Source of the DNA: Procambarus clarkii
Lineage: Eukaryota; Arthropoda; Malacostraca; Decapoda; Cambaridae
Length of the DNA: 64,000 bases
Reading direction: 5' to 3'
Assembly: GCF_040958095.1 (NCBI RefSeq)
Contig: NC_091220.1
Span: 18,878,393 to 18,942,392, forward strand
Shown here: positions 32,461-44,400 of the stretch, one piece after another
Position numbering within the stretch: position 1 is the first letter of the stretch
Layout of the letters: every line of letters begins with the position of its first letter
Notes under the pieces: generated by a model
The model's database searches: none
Told to the model about the DNA's origin: nothing
Seen by the model: the letters and a program-made list of their open reading frames with translations, nothing else
Position numbers and translations under genes: made by a program

Positions 32461-32682
32461 TGTAATTGATATTGGAATATGTTTATGGAGGTAAAATACG
32501 CATAAAGGGATGAGATAGCTCAAGCTATTCTCAATCCTCGTTCAGTACATCGTGTTAATATGTACGTAGATACACATCACAAGCAATATACATATTGCCA
32601 AACATTCTGAGAGATAGTATACATTTCCTCCTTTACACAAGTAGTATGGTATCAGAATTACACATAAATACTTGATCCCATG

Positions 32683-32772
32683 ATCCACCTAGCCACCCAT
32701 GATCCATCTAGCCACCCATAAACCACCTAGCCACCCATGATCCACTTAGCCACCCATGATCCACTTAGCCAT
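32683..32772 (+). repeat. 19-bp tandem repeat, about 5 copies
   Basis: The unit 'gatccacctagccacccat' is repeated with small changes (catcta, aaacca, cactta). Confidence 0.85.
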
Positions 32773-32815
32773 CAGTCAGCCTCATTCAGCCATGTGATGC
32801 ATGTCTAGCTCTCTT

Positions 32816-32938
32816 CATACCCATCTTGTGGGCGGTAGTGGAAAGGGTTACAGAGGCACATAATGGGCTCAGGTTCAGTCCCTGAGCCCATTATGTGCCT
32901 CTGTAAGCCTTTCCTCTACCGCCCACAAGATGGGTATG
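32816..32938. repeat. Hairpin formed by two inverted copies of a dispersed repeat
   Basis: The left arm 32816-32873 and right arm 32881-32938 are 58 bp each with about two mismatches. The loop is 7 nt. Both arms are the 'cccatcttgtgggcggtagt' family. Confidence 0.92.
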
Positions 32939-33605
32939 GGGTGCATAATAAGTGAACTAAACTAACTATGCCTTGCAAAGTGCTGAAGGAGGTAATCACG
33001 GTCAGAATGAATTAAAAGGAAGCACGCGAAAAGGGTAATTAGTGTAATGGACAGGGATAAATCATGCCTAGCTGACAGACATGATTACAAGGTCTATATA
33101 ACAAGGCCACAACATGAAAAATGGACGGGATCGCCATAGCCTGTGCTACTTGCCCCGCTCCTGTGCCAGGTAAGTTACGGGCTCACCATAGCCCGTGCTA
33201 CTTGGAACTTGTTCCGAGTAGCTGAATCTATAACAAGAATGAAAATGACGCATTTTCCTCGAGATTGTCACACAAACATTTGATAGTATATTGCCTTATA
33301 TAGTTATCAAGGACTGACGAATACAAGATATGAAGGGAATTAGGATAATTATGGCCTCGTGGCTTGCTGTTTCAAAGTTCAACAAGCCACAATGTAGGAC
33401 TGAAAACAGGAGATGTTTTTTTCACTCACAGGGTTATAAACCCATGGAACCGCTTACCTGCTAAAGCCGTAATTGTCATAACTTAAATTTTAAAATCCAG
33501 CTGGAAGATCATGGCAAATGGGGGGACCTTAGACAAGCCGCCGGCTTCCTATTTTTTAGAGTTATATACAAGAACTCTAGTATATATAAATACATACATA
33601 TCCTG

Positions 33606-33810
33606 TTGACCAGACCACACAATAGAAGGTAAAGGGACGACGACATTTCGGTCCGTCCTGGACCATTCTCAAGTCACAATCGACTTGAGAATGGTCCAGG
33701 ACGGACAGAAACGTCGTCGTCCCTTCACTTTCTAGTGTGTGGTTTGGTCAAGATGGTCTGAAATATGGTCAACATATTTCAGCCACGTTATTGTGACTCC
33801 TCGTCTGTCT
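33606..33810 (+). repeat. Foldback hairpin element, copy 3
   Basis: Arms 33606-33673 and about 33680-33751 are inverted copies, and the flank 'ttattgtgactcctcgtctg' follows. A small duplication ('atggtctgaaatatggtc') interrupts the flank. Confidence 0.88.
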
Positions 33811-34041
33811 ATACATATGCTCGTCAGGGCCACTAGTGCTAGTGGCCCTCGGGTAAACTCAGGTAAATTGTATCTGTTATATTTAACCATAGTCCATAGT
33901 TTATACATTCCATTCACAGTCGTTATAGGTACTATTACTTTTAGAGGATGGGTTAGAGAAACATTGAATTGGGTAAAGGAATACCTGACGCAGAAAAACC
34001 AAAGAGCCACAATTAGAAAAGAGGTGTTGTGCTAGCAGGGT

Positions 34042-34280
34042 GGTTATCTTGAGATGATTTCGGGGCTTTAGTGTCCCCGCGGCCCGGTCCTCGACCAGGC
34101 CTCCACCCCCAGGAAGCAGCCCGTGACAGCTGACTAACACCCAGGTACCTATTTTACTGCTAGGTAACAGGGGCATAGGGTGAAAGAAACTGCCCATTGT
34201 TTCTCGCCGGCGCCTGGGATCGAACCCAGGACTACAGGATCACAAGTCCAGCGTGCTGTCCGCTCGGCCGACCGGCTCCC
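34042..34280 (-). repeat. tRNA-derived SINE, copy 5
   Basis: Full-length reverse copy with intact A-box (GTCGGCCGAGCGG) and B-box when read on the minus strand. Confidence 0.92.
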
Positions 34281-34369
34281 TGGTAGCCTCTGCGAGGATA
34301 GGAAATGCAGGTTGTTAAAGGGTTTAACCCTGAACGTGAATAAATTAATAAACATCGATGGGATAGATA

Positions 34370-34545
34370 GGCCAGAATTTCGCGTACCACATGTCAGACC
34401 AATCCTGGAGTATGCAGCTCCAACATGCGAATTCATACCTAGTCAAACATAAAACGAAGATGGAGAAGGTTCAAGGGTTTATTACCAGACTAGTTCCAGG
34501 ACTAATAGGTCCTGGAACACTTCACTTCAGCCTCAACATGGTTGT
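34370..34545 (+). pseudogene. Degenerate LINE reverse transcriptase segment
   Basis: Two frames are needed: FRVPHVRPILEYAAPTCEF, then YLVKHKTKMEKVQGFITRLV. Together these match the 'yvRPiLEYa' to 'leKvQrratrlv' stretch of CR1/Jockey-type reverse transcriptases. It is frameshifted and short. Confidence 0.7.
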
Positions 34546-35162
34546 TGAGGCTGACACTTCAGCCTCAACAACCCGAGTGCAACTCCATAATCTCCAGAGA
34601 CTGCAGGGGTGCCTACCATTACCATAAATGGGAATTAAAGTTCAATTTATTGTTCGTGTATGCCTAAGAATCTTTCCTCTATTCTGAGTTTGGCTTACGC
34701 TGTTGTTTGAGAAGATTTTCTTAGCTGAGAGTTAGGCTGATGTACATAAGAAAGAGAATAAGTTGGCCGCGGGCAGTATAGGAGTAATGTCGGTCACGGT
34801 AACATGTTGGTTTTTATCACTTAGATAAGATATGGCAAGATGTGGGTGTATTGAAATGAGGAACTCCTATATCCAAAACAGTCGGCATACTGTACAAAAG
34901 CAAATAATATCTTCCCTTTCCCCCAACTCTGCATTTTTAACACTACTACTCAATAATTCAACCCTATCTAACTTATGTATCTATGCCTATGGTTCACCTT
35001 CTATTAATACCTCAAACCCATCTTCACTCAGCAAAAATCAGTTATCACAGCGATAACAAATTCTGTCTTTTGACAACATACAGCCTTTTTTTTTTATTGG
35101 AGATCTATTGAATAGTAAACCATACATATTAGATATTTTATTTTATTATTTTGTATAGGTCA

Positions 35163-35235
35163 ATTGACCCAGGATGCAGCCTACTACAGTAGCCTAACTC
35201 CCGGGCACCGATTTTCACCTCGGGATCATTTAATT
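35163..35235 (-). repeat. SINE-like fragment
   Basis: 'cccaggatgcagcctactac', 'cctaactcccgggcaccgat' reads as the reverse of a SINE body of the same style as 15785. Degenerate. Confidence 0.4.
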
Positions 35236-35339
35236 GAAGTAACCTATCAGTATTTTCTTATCAGTGTCTATATACGGGAGAGTGATATCTAACTTTGTCC
35301 ATCTTACCAACCTTTTTTAAATACCTGTTATGTTATCCT

Positions 35340-35570
35340 TTCTTCTGACGTTTGAATTCTTTGCCGAATCTGGCCCTAATATTGGAGGTGGCTTCCACAA
35401 CTTCTCGTTTCAGTGCATTCCACTTGTTGACCACTCATACAAAGTACCAGTTTTTCCTTATATTTCTTCGACTCAATATAATGAGGCTTTCTATTTTCTC
35501 TGACGTTCCAAACAGAGGGGCAAGAACACTGTATAGTCTCTGACACCAATTTGTAGCTTTCAGATTCAAC
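35340..35570. repeat. Dispersed repeat, probably LINE-derived
   Basis: 'ggaggtggcttccacaactt', 'cagtgcattccacttgttga' recalls repeats seen widely in decapod DNA. It has no open frame of note. The assignment is by recollection only. Confidence 0.35.
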
Positions 35571-35604
35571 TCCATTAAAACTACCCTATGAGTCCTTAAG
35601 GTAG

Positions 35605-35607
<3 letters not shown>

Positions 35608-35677
<70 letters not shown>
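35608..35677. repeat. (AT)n microsatellite, about 35 units
   Basis: An uninterrupted AT alternation that runs into 'gcgtgtgtg'. Confidence 0.98.
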
Positions 35678-35680
<3 letters not shown>

Positions 35681-35689
35681 TGTGTGTTA

Positions 35690-35842
35690 TTAAATATGAC
35701 CGAAAAAGTTAGATTAATAATTCTAACACGAATTTTCTCAATATTTTTTATGTTTCTTTTCACTGTCGATGGTAATTGAAAAATCAATTCTCCAAAATTC
35801 ATTTTTATTTCTAGTCTGACGCGACACTTGAACACGTTTCAC
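35690..35842. repeat. Dispersed repeat beside the (AT)n tract
   Basis: 'attaaatatgaccgaaaaag' through 'agtctgacgcgacacttgaa'. I recall this as a common crayfish or decapod repeat, but only this copy is in the window. Its right end is cut by the palindrome and minisatellite. Confidence 0.4.
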
Positions 35843-35861
35843 CCTGTAACCTATCTCTTGT

Positions 35862-35893
35862 CTTGTCACCCTGAGGTCCCTCAGGGTGACAAG
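35862..35893. repeat. 15-bp-arm perfect palindrome
   Basis: CTTGTCACCCTGAGG, a 2-nt centre, and the exact inverse. It directly precedes the 28-bp minisatellite region. Confidence 0.95.
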
Positions 35894-35999
35894 CACCGGC
35901 CCCGCCCCACACACAGAGAACACTGGGAAGCTAAACCCAAATCTTGGCCCCCAACTAAAACCCGAAAGGCATCCGGTGCCCTCCAGAAGAGCAGGTACT

Positions 36000-36295
36000 A
36001 GGCCCACCACGTCCGAGGACCCACCAAGAGCCCACCACGACTGAGGACCCACCAGGAGCCCACCACGACTGAGGACCCACCAAGAGCCCACCACGGCTGA
36101 GGGCCCACCAGGAGCCCACCACGGCTGAGGGCACACCAGGAGCCCACCACGGCTGAGGGCACACCAGGAGCCCACCACGGCTGAGGACACACCAGGAGCC
36201 CACCACGGCTGAGGGCACACCAGGAGCCCACCACGGCTGAGGGCACACCAGGAGCCCACCACGGCTGAGGGCACACCAGGAGCCCACCAAGACCC
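36000..36295 (+). repeat. 28-bp minisatellite, about 10 copies
   Basis: The unit is gagcccaccacggctgaggg followed by cacaccag. The leftmost units are variant ('cgactgaggacccaccagga'). Because 28 is not a multiple of 3, each frame cycles through the same 28-residue peptide. All three minus-strand frames are open because the unit lacks stop triplets there. Confidence 0.95.
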
Positions 36296-36587
36296 ACCAA
36301 CTCCCGGCACCTCTGGACCAAGCCGGCGCCGGACACCGTCACCCCGCCAGAAGAACCAGCCAGAAAACGTTCAAAATATCCAACTATCCTGTGACCCGCG
36401 GCGCTATGTGCGCCAGGCGTCGTAACAATCCGGACCGTCGAATAAGGATGCCAAACGACAGTATCAAATAAAAAATCGCGAAAACAATGTCATCCGGCGG
36501 CTCCCAGGCGGAGGAGGTGTCCAGACGTCCGCTTCTCGTCAAGATTGAACCGAGTCCGAATGCAAAAAAGTTGACACACAAAGCTGA

Positions 36588-36690
36588 TTGATTGATTGAT
36601 GAAGATTAAGCCACCCAAAAGGTGGCACGGGCATGAATAGCCCGTAAGTGGTGGCCCTTTGCAGCCATTATCAGTATCATTATCAGATCT
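36588..36690 (+). repeat. Dispersed repeat with two small hairpins
   Basis: 'gattgattgattgatgaaga' is followed by CCACCCAAAAGGTGG and ACGGGCATGAATAGCCCGT, each self-complementary. I recall this motif from decapod repeats. Confidence 0.5.
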
Positions 36691-37324
36691 GTGGATCGAG
36701 TCAGTAGTTGTAGTAATAGTATAGTAGTTTATTTACATTAATAACACAAGGGAAATACAGGGTACAGTTTAGACTCTCATAATATTTTGTTTGGAAAATA
36801 ACAGAACAGAACATAGAGTAATATAATAATTTAAGGTCAATGGGGCCACAAAAGATTACAGGATTATTATTTACATTCGTATATGCATTAAATACACGAT
36901 ATTATAGTCTTGTCACAAGAATATATGTCCCACTTATCTGTGTATATATACTGAAAAATGGCTTTGGTCCTGAATTACGATGTAGGTAATGGTTGTTTAG
37001 TAAGCTTATATTATTATATTACGATGATAGGACTTAAGTCCAACACTAAACGAAATTAGTCGTAGAGTAAGCAATGAATGAGTGAACTATGAGGAGAAAG
37101 CTCCAAGCCATTACGACGATATGCGATAGCTATACTAGCTATATGCTGTATTGTGCATATTAATTTTTGTTAAACTACCATTCAAGCTGTCAATGCAATC
37201 AATCTGAGCTACCTATGTGCTTTAATATATCTACAAATTTCTCTCATCTTTTATTTTTTTTCTTGCTATGTATCTGTTATCATTTTTATAAATTTTGCTA
37301 GTATTTACCTACTTAAAATTTTCT

Positions 37325-37380
37325 TAGATTAAGGACCTGCCCGAAACGCTGCGCGTGCTAGTGGCTTTACAAGAACGTAA
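37325..37380 (+). repeat. LINE-like 3' end, partial copy
   Basis: 'ctgcccgaaacgctgcgcgt', 'agtggctttacaagaacg' shares the phrase 'gcccgaaacgct' with 39712-39850 and the inverse of 49908-50045. Confidence 0.5.
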
Positions 37381-37439
37381 TTACTATGCTATGTAGCCTC
37401 ACAATCCAAATGTACCTTCTTGTATATATATAAATAAAT

Positions 37440-37600
37440 AAATATAGCACTTGGAAGAGGTCAGGATAAGGATTTGGGATGGGACGAGAGGGAAAGAAAT
37501 GGTGCCCAACCACTTAAATGGTCGGGGATTGAACGCCGACCTGCATGGTAGAGTAAGCAAGTAATTATCAAAAGAAGGCGTCAAGCCGGTGAGACTGCAG
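37440..37600 (-). repeat. Second tRNA-like SINE family, copy 2 (partial)
   Basis: 'cttggaagaggtcaggataa', 'ccaaccacttaaatggtcgg' matches 27500-27600 in the same orientation. It is followed by the 'gcaagtaattatcaaaagaa' repeat that is also at 2180. Confidence 0.65.
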
Positions 37601-37609
37601 CAGTAATTA

Positions 37610-37765
37610 ATACTTAGTTTAGTCCATTTATTATGCACCCCATCTTGTGGGCGGTAGTGGAAAGGGTTACAGAGGCACATAATGGGCTCAGGGACTGAAC
37701 CCCACAATTCGTTTAGCTAAGTAAGTTACAATCTTCATGAGCTAGTTACAAAATTCAGTATAAGT
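37610..37765 (+). repeat. Dispersed repeat with 'cccatcttgtgggcggtagt', copy 3
   Basis: Nearly the same as 30536-30700 ('acataatgggctcagggact', 'tcatgagctagttacaaaat'). Confidence 0.75.
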
Positions 37766-38109
37766 CGAGCAATTAGTAGTGTGGCTAAAAAGAGTTAAAG
37801 TTTTTTTTATTATTTTCTACCACAGACGTGGCCACACATTTACAATGCTAACCAACATATATACATTTGCTTCTGTCCTCCATGGACAGGGTTAGAGATG
37901 TGTTAAACATATAGCTCAGCGATTTATTGAACAATCAACCACAGAAGGTGATTCGGTACTTTTAAAATGCTAAGCTAACCTACATACGTAAATACATAGA
38001 TACACAGATTTACGTATGCCCTACATAAAGTGTTCGAAGTGTCATTAATGTGTATTTACAAATTGAAATGCAATTCTGATCAGCTTCCATATGTACTTTA
38101 TACACCAGA

Positions 38110-38318
38110 GTTAAAGTGGCGGGTCCGGGGTCGAGGCGCCCCGGCTGTCACCCACGTCACTCCGGCCACGGACCACAACCGATCCAAATAGTGACTAAGC
38201 CTACGAGGACCTTTGTTGCGGTCGCTCTCCTTAACTTCTTCAAGTTCCAGTAGTCAGGGGCTATTGACGTGGCTCATTTCGAGGCGGTTATAACTGGCTG
38301 ACAGAAGAGCCTTGTACA
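38110..38318 (+). promoter_or_regulatory. Probable PLAA 5' leader / promoter-proximal region
   Basis: GC-rich compared with its surroundings, with several CpG (for example 'gtggcgggtccggggtcgag'). It directly precedes the PLAA start codon (caATGG). No TATA box was seen. The transcription start is not readable. Confidence 0.4.
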
Positions 38319-38464
38319 ATGGCCAGTGGTGGCGTGTACAAGTTCCGTTGTAACCTGTTGGGACACTCAAAGGATGTGCGGGCTGTGGCCACCACACCGG
38401 AAGGTCACATCATCACAGCTTCCAGAGATACCACGGCTAAACTATGGGTTCCTCAGGACAATGG
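38319..38464 (+). CDS. PLAA: PLAA exon 1
   Basis: 146 coding nt. It starts [20 protein letters not shown] and holds the first WD repeat (GHSKDV to AKLWVP). The donor is gtgagc. Phase out 2. Confidence 0.95.
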
Positions 38465-41400
38465 GTGAGCCACTGCTACTTTGTGTTGGGCATTTGGGTT
38501 CTCTTAACCCAATCAAAGCATTGGCCAATTACTCATTAACCCAATTGATTCGGGTTCGGAAAGTGCTCCGAACCCGAAGCATTATTGGTAGTATTGTAGT
38601 ATTGCTACACCATTGCTACTCTGTTGTTTTTTTAATACAAATCTAACCTAACCTAGCCTATTCTATCCTTACCTAACCTAATAAGATTAAACTGACATCA
38701 CGAAAGTAATCTTGTTGCATCTGTGCATATTTATTGCAACTCTTCGGGCTGTGCTTGTCTAAGCCATGGCCACATCCTAAGATATGTTCATAAAGTTGAA
38801 TGTACCATGTAGCCAATTTTTTTTAATATAAATATTTATATGCAAGGCTTAGGATAGGTTTGATTTGTAAGGTTTAGTTCAAGTTAAATTAGGTTAGGAT
38901 AGGTTAGGCTAAGAATAGGTTAGATTAAGTAAGGCTTAGGATAGGTTGGATTAGGTTAGGCTTAGGATAGGCTGGATTTGGTCAGGCTTGGGCACCTCTG
39001 CTTAGGCACACTAGCCGCCTCTGTCGGCAACAATTCAAGGTTAAACTTGGGATAGGTTGGATTAGATTTGCTATTTTGGTTCTGTTTGCAATTATTATAT
39101 TATTATGTCTAAAACAATAAGTATCACTAAACAATAAATGATTTATTGTTTAGAATGATACTTTATACAGAAGCCCATATTTTTAGGGGAGCACTGTACT
39201 GTACTATACATTCCAAAAAGCTATTTTTTATAATCTGGACCTATACTGGTATCCAAATAGTGAAGAATCTAATGGCAAGTGCTTTGATAACTAATCAAAT
39301 AACCTATTGTTATTCTTTATTAGGTGCATGCCATAATAAATTCTAAGTATAAGAGACTTGTAATGCATTTATTATGTGTATATATTTACTTGGAAAATAA
39401 AGAGAACATTGATATAATTGGCAAGCTAGGCACAAGTTCAGCCTTGGTTTAGTTCTATTTAGACATACAGGATATGCCTGGAGCTGAGTGGGTCACTCTT
39501 TATAATGGCTGTTCTTCTGCTAGATAGGTTAAGCAGGGCTCGTAGGTGGAAAACATTTAAACTTTGTCTGACCATTCATTGGTCACAATGCAGTGATGAG
39601 TAGTGTACTAAAAATGATGCTGTGTATTAAAAACTGCTGTTGTATCAACTCGGTACTGCATTTAGTCAATTATTCAACTTGTGTGCTTGCAGGTGTGTAG
39701 TATTGGATAGGTTTGTATCTGCCCGAAACGCTTTGCGTAATGGTGGCTTTAGGCATTGTATATACTAGCCCTATCTATAAATCCATCAATCTTTGTAAAA
39801 TCTCTTGTATATATGTACCTTACCTAAATAAACATTTATTTATTATTTATTATATATTAATTAGTGTACATTGTAAATTATTATTATTCTGTGTGGTTCT
39901 CTATAATTCTTTTATAATTTAATTAACTTTTTGTCATTTCCAGGATATCATATATAGAGCAACAGGTTTACAAGGGCCATACTTCGTATGTGACAAGTGT
40001 GTGTGTAGTGCCGGGTGATAGTGACCATCCTGAAGGCTTGGTTGTGACAGGATCCAGAGATACAACCATCTTGATCTATTCAATGAATGGTGGATCACCT
40101 TTGCATGCACTTACTGGCCACTCGGATACCGGTACATTATTTTTTTTCTGTTGGAAAATTTATTATCTTCTAAGTAAATTAACTTCGTACTGTATTTGGC
40201 TTATGAAATAATCATACATGAACTATAGTCCCTATATGAACACCTCTTATTTTACTCTATTTACAGCTTAATTCAATAGTAGAATGTCTTTATTATAATT
40301 CAATATATCAAGTATTAGATATACTGTATAGTTATTCATTTATTTATCTGTATCCATCTTTAAGATAATAAAATAGTTTTATTAATGTACAATATATAGT
40401 TTTTACACAATATAAACTTTGTCAACAGTGTCATGCCTTGCTTGGGGTCATGGGCTGTTGATCTCGGGTTCTTGGGACCACAGCGGTAAAGTGTGGAGCA
40501 ACTGGGAGTTCAGTTACGAGTTAAAGGGGCACAATGGACCTTTGTGGTGTGCAACATTTGTGCCAAGTAAAGGAGAAAGTGGAGATAAGAAATCCACCGC
40601 CATACTCACTGCCTCGGCCGACAAGACAATCAGGTTGTGGGTAGATGGAAAGGTGAGACTGATGCAATCTTTTGTTTAATTTACTGTATCTTTGCCCAGG
40701 AATTCAATATCGTCCAATTTGTATGCCTGTATTTTTTTTTTTAATCTTTGAAACGTACCCAATTTGAAATCCTTTGGAATTGTTAAAAACGGTAATTCTT
40801 GTCGTCCACAATTTGTCAATATTTTTCAAATCTAAGATTTGCTTAGCCACTTAGTGCCCTTCTAGTTTCTATCTTCATGCCTTCTTTAACGTAAACTTAT
40901 TTCCATTTAATAAAGTGAATTTGAGCTTTTGTTTTGTTTCCCTAAATTATGCCTATTATTCATCTAGTTTACTGCAGTTTGAAAGAGTATTGTTTTTGTT
41001 GTAACTTTCTAAAGCCTGCTTTAGTTTTACTTGCCATAATCACTTGATAATTTCCTTGTTTTTTGTTTGTTGCCTCAAAATTCTTAAATATTTTATACAC
41101 TACAGTAGATTTTATTAATAAACTTTGATTTGTTTTTATAACCTGCAGGAATGTAGAACATTTACTGGTCATAAAGACTGTGTCCGAGGACTGGCGGTTT
41201 TAAATACAGAGCGTTTTCTGTCCTGCTCCAATGATGCTTCTGTTATTCTGTGGGCCATCACAGGAGAGGCTCTTTCTACATATTATGGACACACAAATTT
41301 CATTTACTCGTAAGTGATTATTGCATTCTTAAATTTTTCTCATGCCATTACAATCTAAATACTGTAGCAGATTAATTTTTAAGATTTTTTTTTTTTTAAA

Positions 41401-44400
41401 TAGTCGTCTGTATTGGTTCAAGTGTTCAAAGAGCAACTCCAATCACTGGGAAAATTTTCTAAAAATATATCCTATTATGAGGTTATATAGTAATTTATTA
41501 AAAGGGCTACTCTCTCCCTATTCTTCTATTCTTTTCCACTTCTACTCTTATAATCCTTATGCCCATAAATGATGACTGGTACAGGCTGATGTATGACTTC
41601 TCATGGCACATTTGAAGATGTTTGAGGTAGCATGTTGCCCACACAGTGGAAACGAGCAATAATTGTCTCCCGCACTGTAACCAAAGGATTCTGGTACAGT
41701 AATTGCTGTGTGTGTGAAACTCGGCTGAGAAAGGGCTGTGAAAATTACATATGCTCTGTGCTGTGACAAGTGAAAATGAAAAATCACATGAAGTGTATAT
41801 GGAAAAGCTCCTTTGTGAGTAAGAGATGCTTATGAGGAAAGTTAACTGAAAATTCCATTAAACAGCATTGTGATAGTCAGGGCAGCAGAGTGATATCTCC
41901 CACCTGTGCAACACAAATCTATACAACAATTTTTGTTGGGTTATATTGGTGCTACAGAGGCACTGTAGATCACCACAGTAGCTACACAGTACATAGTTAT
42001 AGGAAGCTCACTCCCAAACACTCTAAGGGTTTTAGAGCCCTACCTGCATCAGCATCCACACCAACCTTGGGTTCCCTGCCTTGAGCCCATCACATTCTGA
42101 CTGTTGTATAAAAAGATCTGTGCATCAGAGAATCAGGGATTCAAAGGGGGGAAATGGGAACATCTGTGCATCATGTTCTGAAAGGGGCTTTTTATATTAC
42201 TACTGTATTGCTTACCTAAGCTACTAATATATCTATCCTATAAATTATTATAGCATGTGACATACTTCCATCCAGTCCCACCTTGCATCCAGCTAAACTG
42301 CTACAACATACCCCTTTCTCCCTCATTCCACCTTCCATCCAGCCCAACTATTGCAGCACCACTTATGCCTTCTGTACACTTCAGTATCTACAAACTGACA
42401 CCCATTAGTCAGTATTTTGTCAGTGTTCTTCTCAAACTTTTGATACTTTTATTTCTGATGTGCTCATTCTCTTGACTCATTTATACTTGCTGGTATCAAA
42501 GAGGTACAAATTTGGCCATAATAAAATAATTGGGTTTGGAGAATAGAAAATACTATATCTGTGCCACCTATATACTAACATGGGTTCATCACTGACATTT
42601 CCAGGATAAGTCTCTTGGGCAAAGGACAAGACTTTGTTACCGGAGGGGAGGACCGAACGATGCGAGTTTGGGGAGCCAATGGCAATTGTATTCAGACTAT
42701 TCACATGCCTGCACAGTCGGTATGGGCTGTAGCAGCCCTCCCAAATACAGATATTATCTGTGGATCAAGGTAAGATTAAATAACGTAAACATTTACATTA
42801 ATGGTGTTGAGCCCCCTGCAGCTATGTTTGCAAGCAATCAGTCATTTATAAATTTTGTTTAATTATTTTAGTACTGAATATTGAATACAAGTACAGAGTG
42901 ATGTCACTATTCTCTTGTAAATTTTAGCAAGTATTCTCTTAATAGTTTAATTTTAGAGCTAGAGATAATAGATGTTCTGTGGGCAGCATTTTAATGCTTT
43001 TTCTAAGGTTGTTTCCTTCTGTCCTTTCATGTTCATCTTCTGTCTCGCATGAATGCACATGCAGAGGACAGTTGTTATTCTGTGCACACATTCTTCTTTC
43101 CCTATCCAAGCAAGTAGTTAAGGCTTCACTTCTGTATACTGTAGCAAAGCCAGTATGTGCACTATGTTGACAGACATTTTTGGCGTTCATTCCAATCTCT
43201 TTTTAGCTCTTGAAGGTATTTCGTCAGTGACCTCACGATTACAGTGCCAGATGCATTATATATCTTTCATTCAATTAAAGGCATGTGAGATATTTGGAAA
43301 AACTGTGTGGCCATTCCCTCAAGGATAGGAAAGTTCCAAGCAGGGGAAAATGTATACTGTACTTAAATTTTTTATTGCAGTGTGGGGAAAGAGGGACATT
43401 GTTTTTTAGTTATGTCAACAGTGGTTTATGTGGTTGTTTAATTTTACCCAAAGTTTAGAAAAATAAAGGATCTTTTTACTTGTATTGGTTAAGCTCTTAT
43501 TATTGGATTATCTGCAATATCAACAATGAATCAGGCTTTCAATCGCCACTTTTTATATATTTTGCACATTTTGGTCACATTCTTGCATCATGGCACCTTT
43601 GTGTGTGTGTGTGTGTGTGTGATTACCTAAGTGTAGTTACAGAAAGAGAGCTATGTTTGTGGTGTCTTGTCTTCCCAGTACTGTTTGTCGTGTGACGCTT
43701 TGAAACTACTGACAGTTTTTAACCTCCACCACCTTCTCGCTTAACTTGTTCCAACCATCTACCGCTATAATGAAGTGAAGCATACTGTACATGTTCTAGT
43801 GTAGTGTTGTCAGGGACAAGAAGATTGTCAGGCTTATCGGAGTACTTAGTCAGTGGCAAGGCTGTATGTACAGTGACCCTTCCAATTACTGGTCAGACCC
43901 AGTGGTGATTGTGTATGAATGTGTGCCGATAGTTTATGTATTAATGCATGGGCATGGCATGTGGGTGCTTAAACAGAAGTTACTATATTAGAGACGCATC
44001 TAAACTCATTCTTCAGCTTTCACCTTGCCTCTCTGGAGCTCTGACCTCAAGAGTGTGCCAAAGTAATTACATCAGGATTATATTTGTGGCTGGAAATTGA
44101 GGGAGAGTATTAAATAATGCTAAGATGTGCAATTTATTAAGAAATTTGAAAAAATTTTGCTTTTGCAAGTATTTAGGATGTCTGTTTAATCTCGTCTGCA
44201 TTAACCCTCAAACCGCTAGTGTAACAAACTAGGCTGTTGTAAGAATTATCCAGAGTGGTTTATCGACAAAAGAGAATAGGAAGCTGAGCCGCATGGTGAC
44301 CTGACCCCCAGGGGAATTCGCGGTGGAAATAACCAACGCTTTGTTCATAGCTGCGTAAAATGAATCATCCTATAAGTATTCAGTAATTTAGAGAAAATTA

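Larger units (their letters stand above)
32308..38318. other. Intergenic region between divergent IRP1 and PLAA
   Basis: About 6 kb between the two start codons. It holds a 19-bp tandem repeat, a 58-bp-arm hairpin, a foldback element, a SINE, LINE remnants, an (AT)n tract, a 28-bp minisatellite and several dispersed repeats. No gene was found. In 32950-33600 and 36700-37320 I recognise nothing. The last about 200 bp before 38319 are the probable PLAA leader. Confidence 0.7.

Noticed and set aside
35738-36342. Minus-strand frames of 111-190 codons rich in Trp, Pro and Gly
   Set aside because: The same 28-residue cycle appears in three frames because the 28-bp unit contains no stop triplets on that strand.
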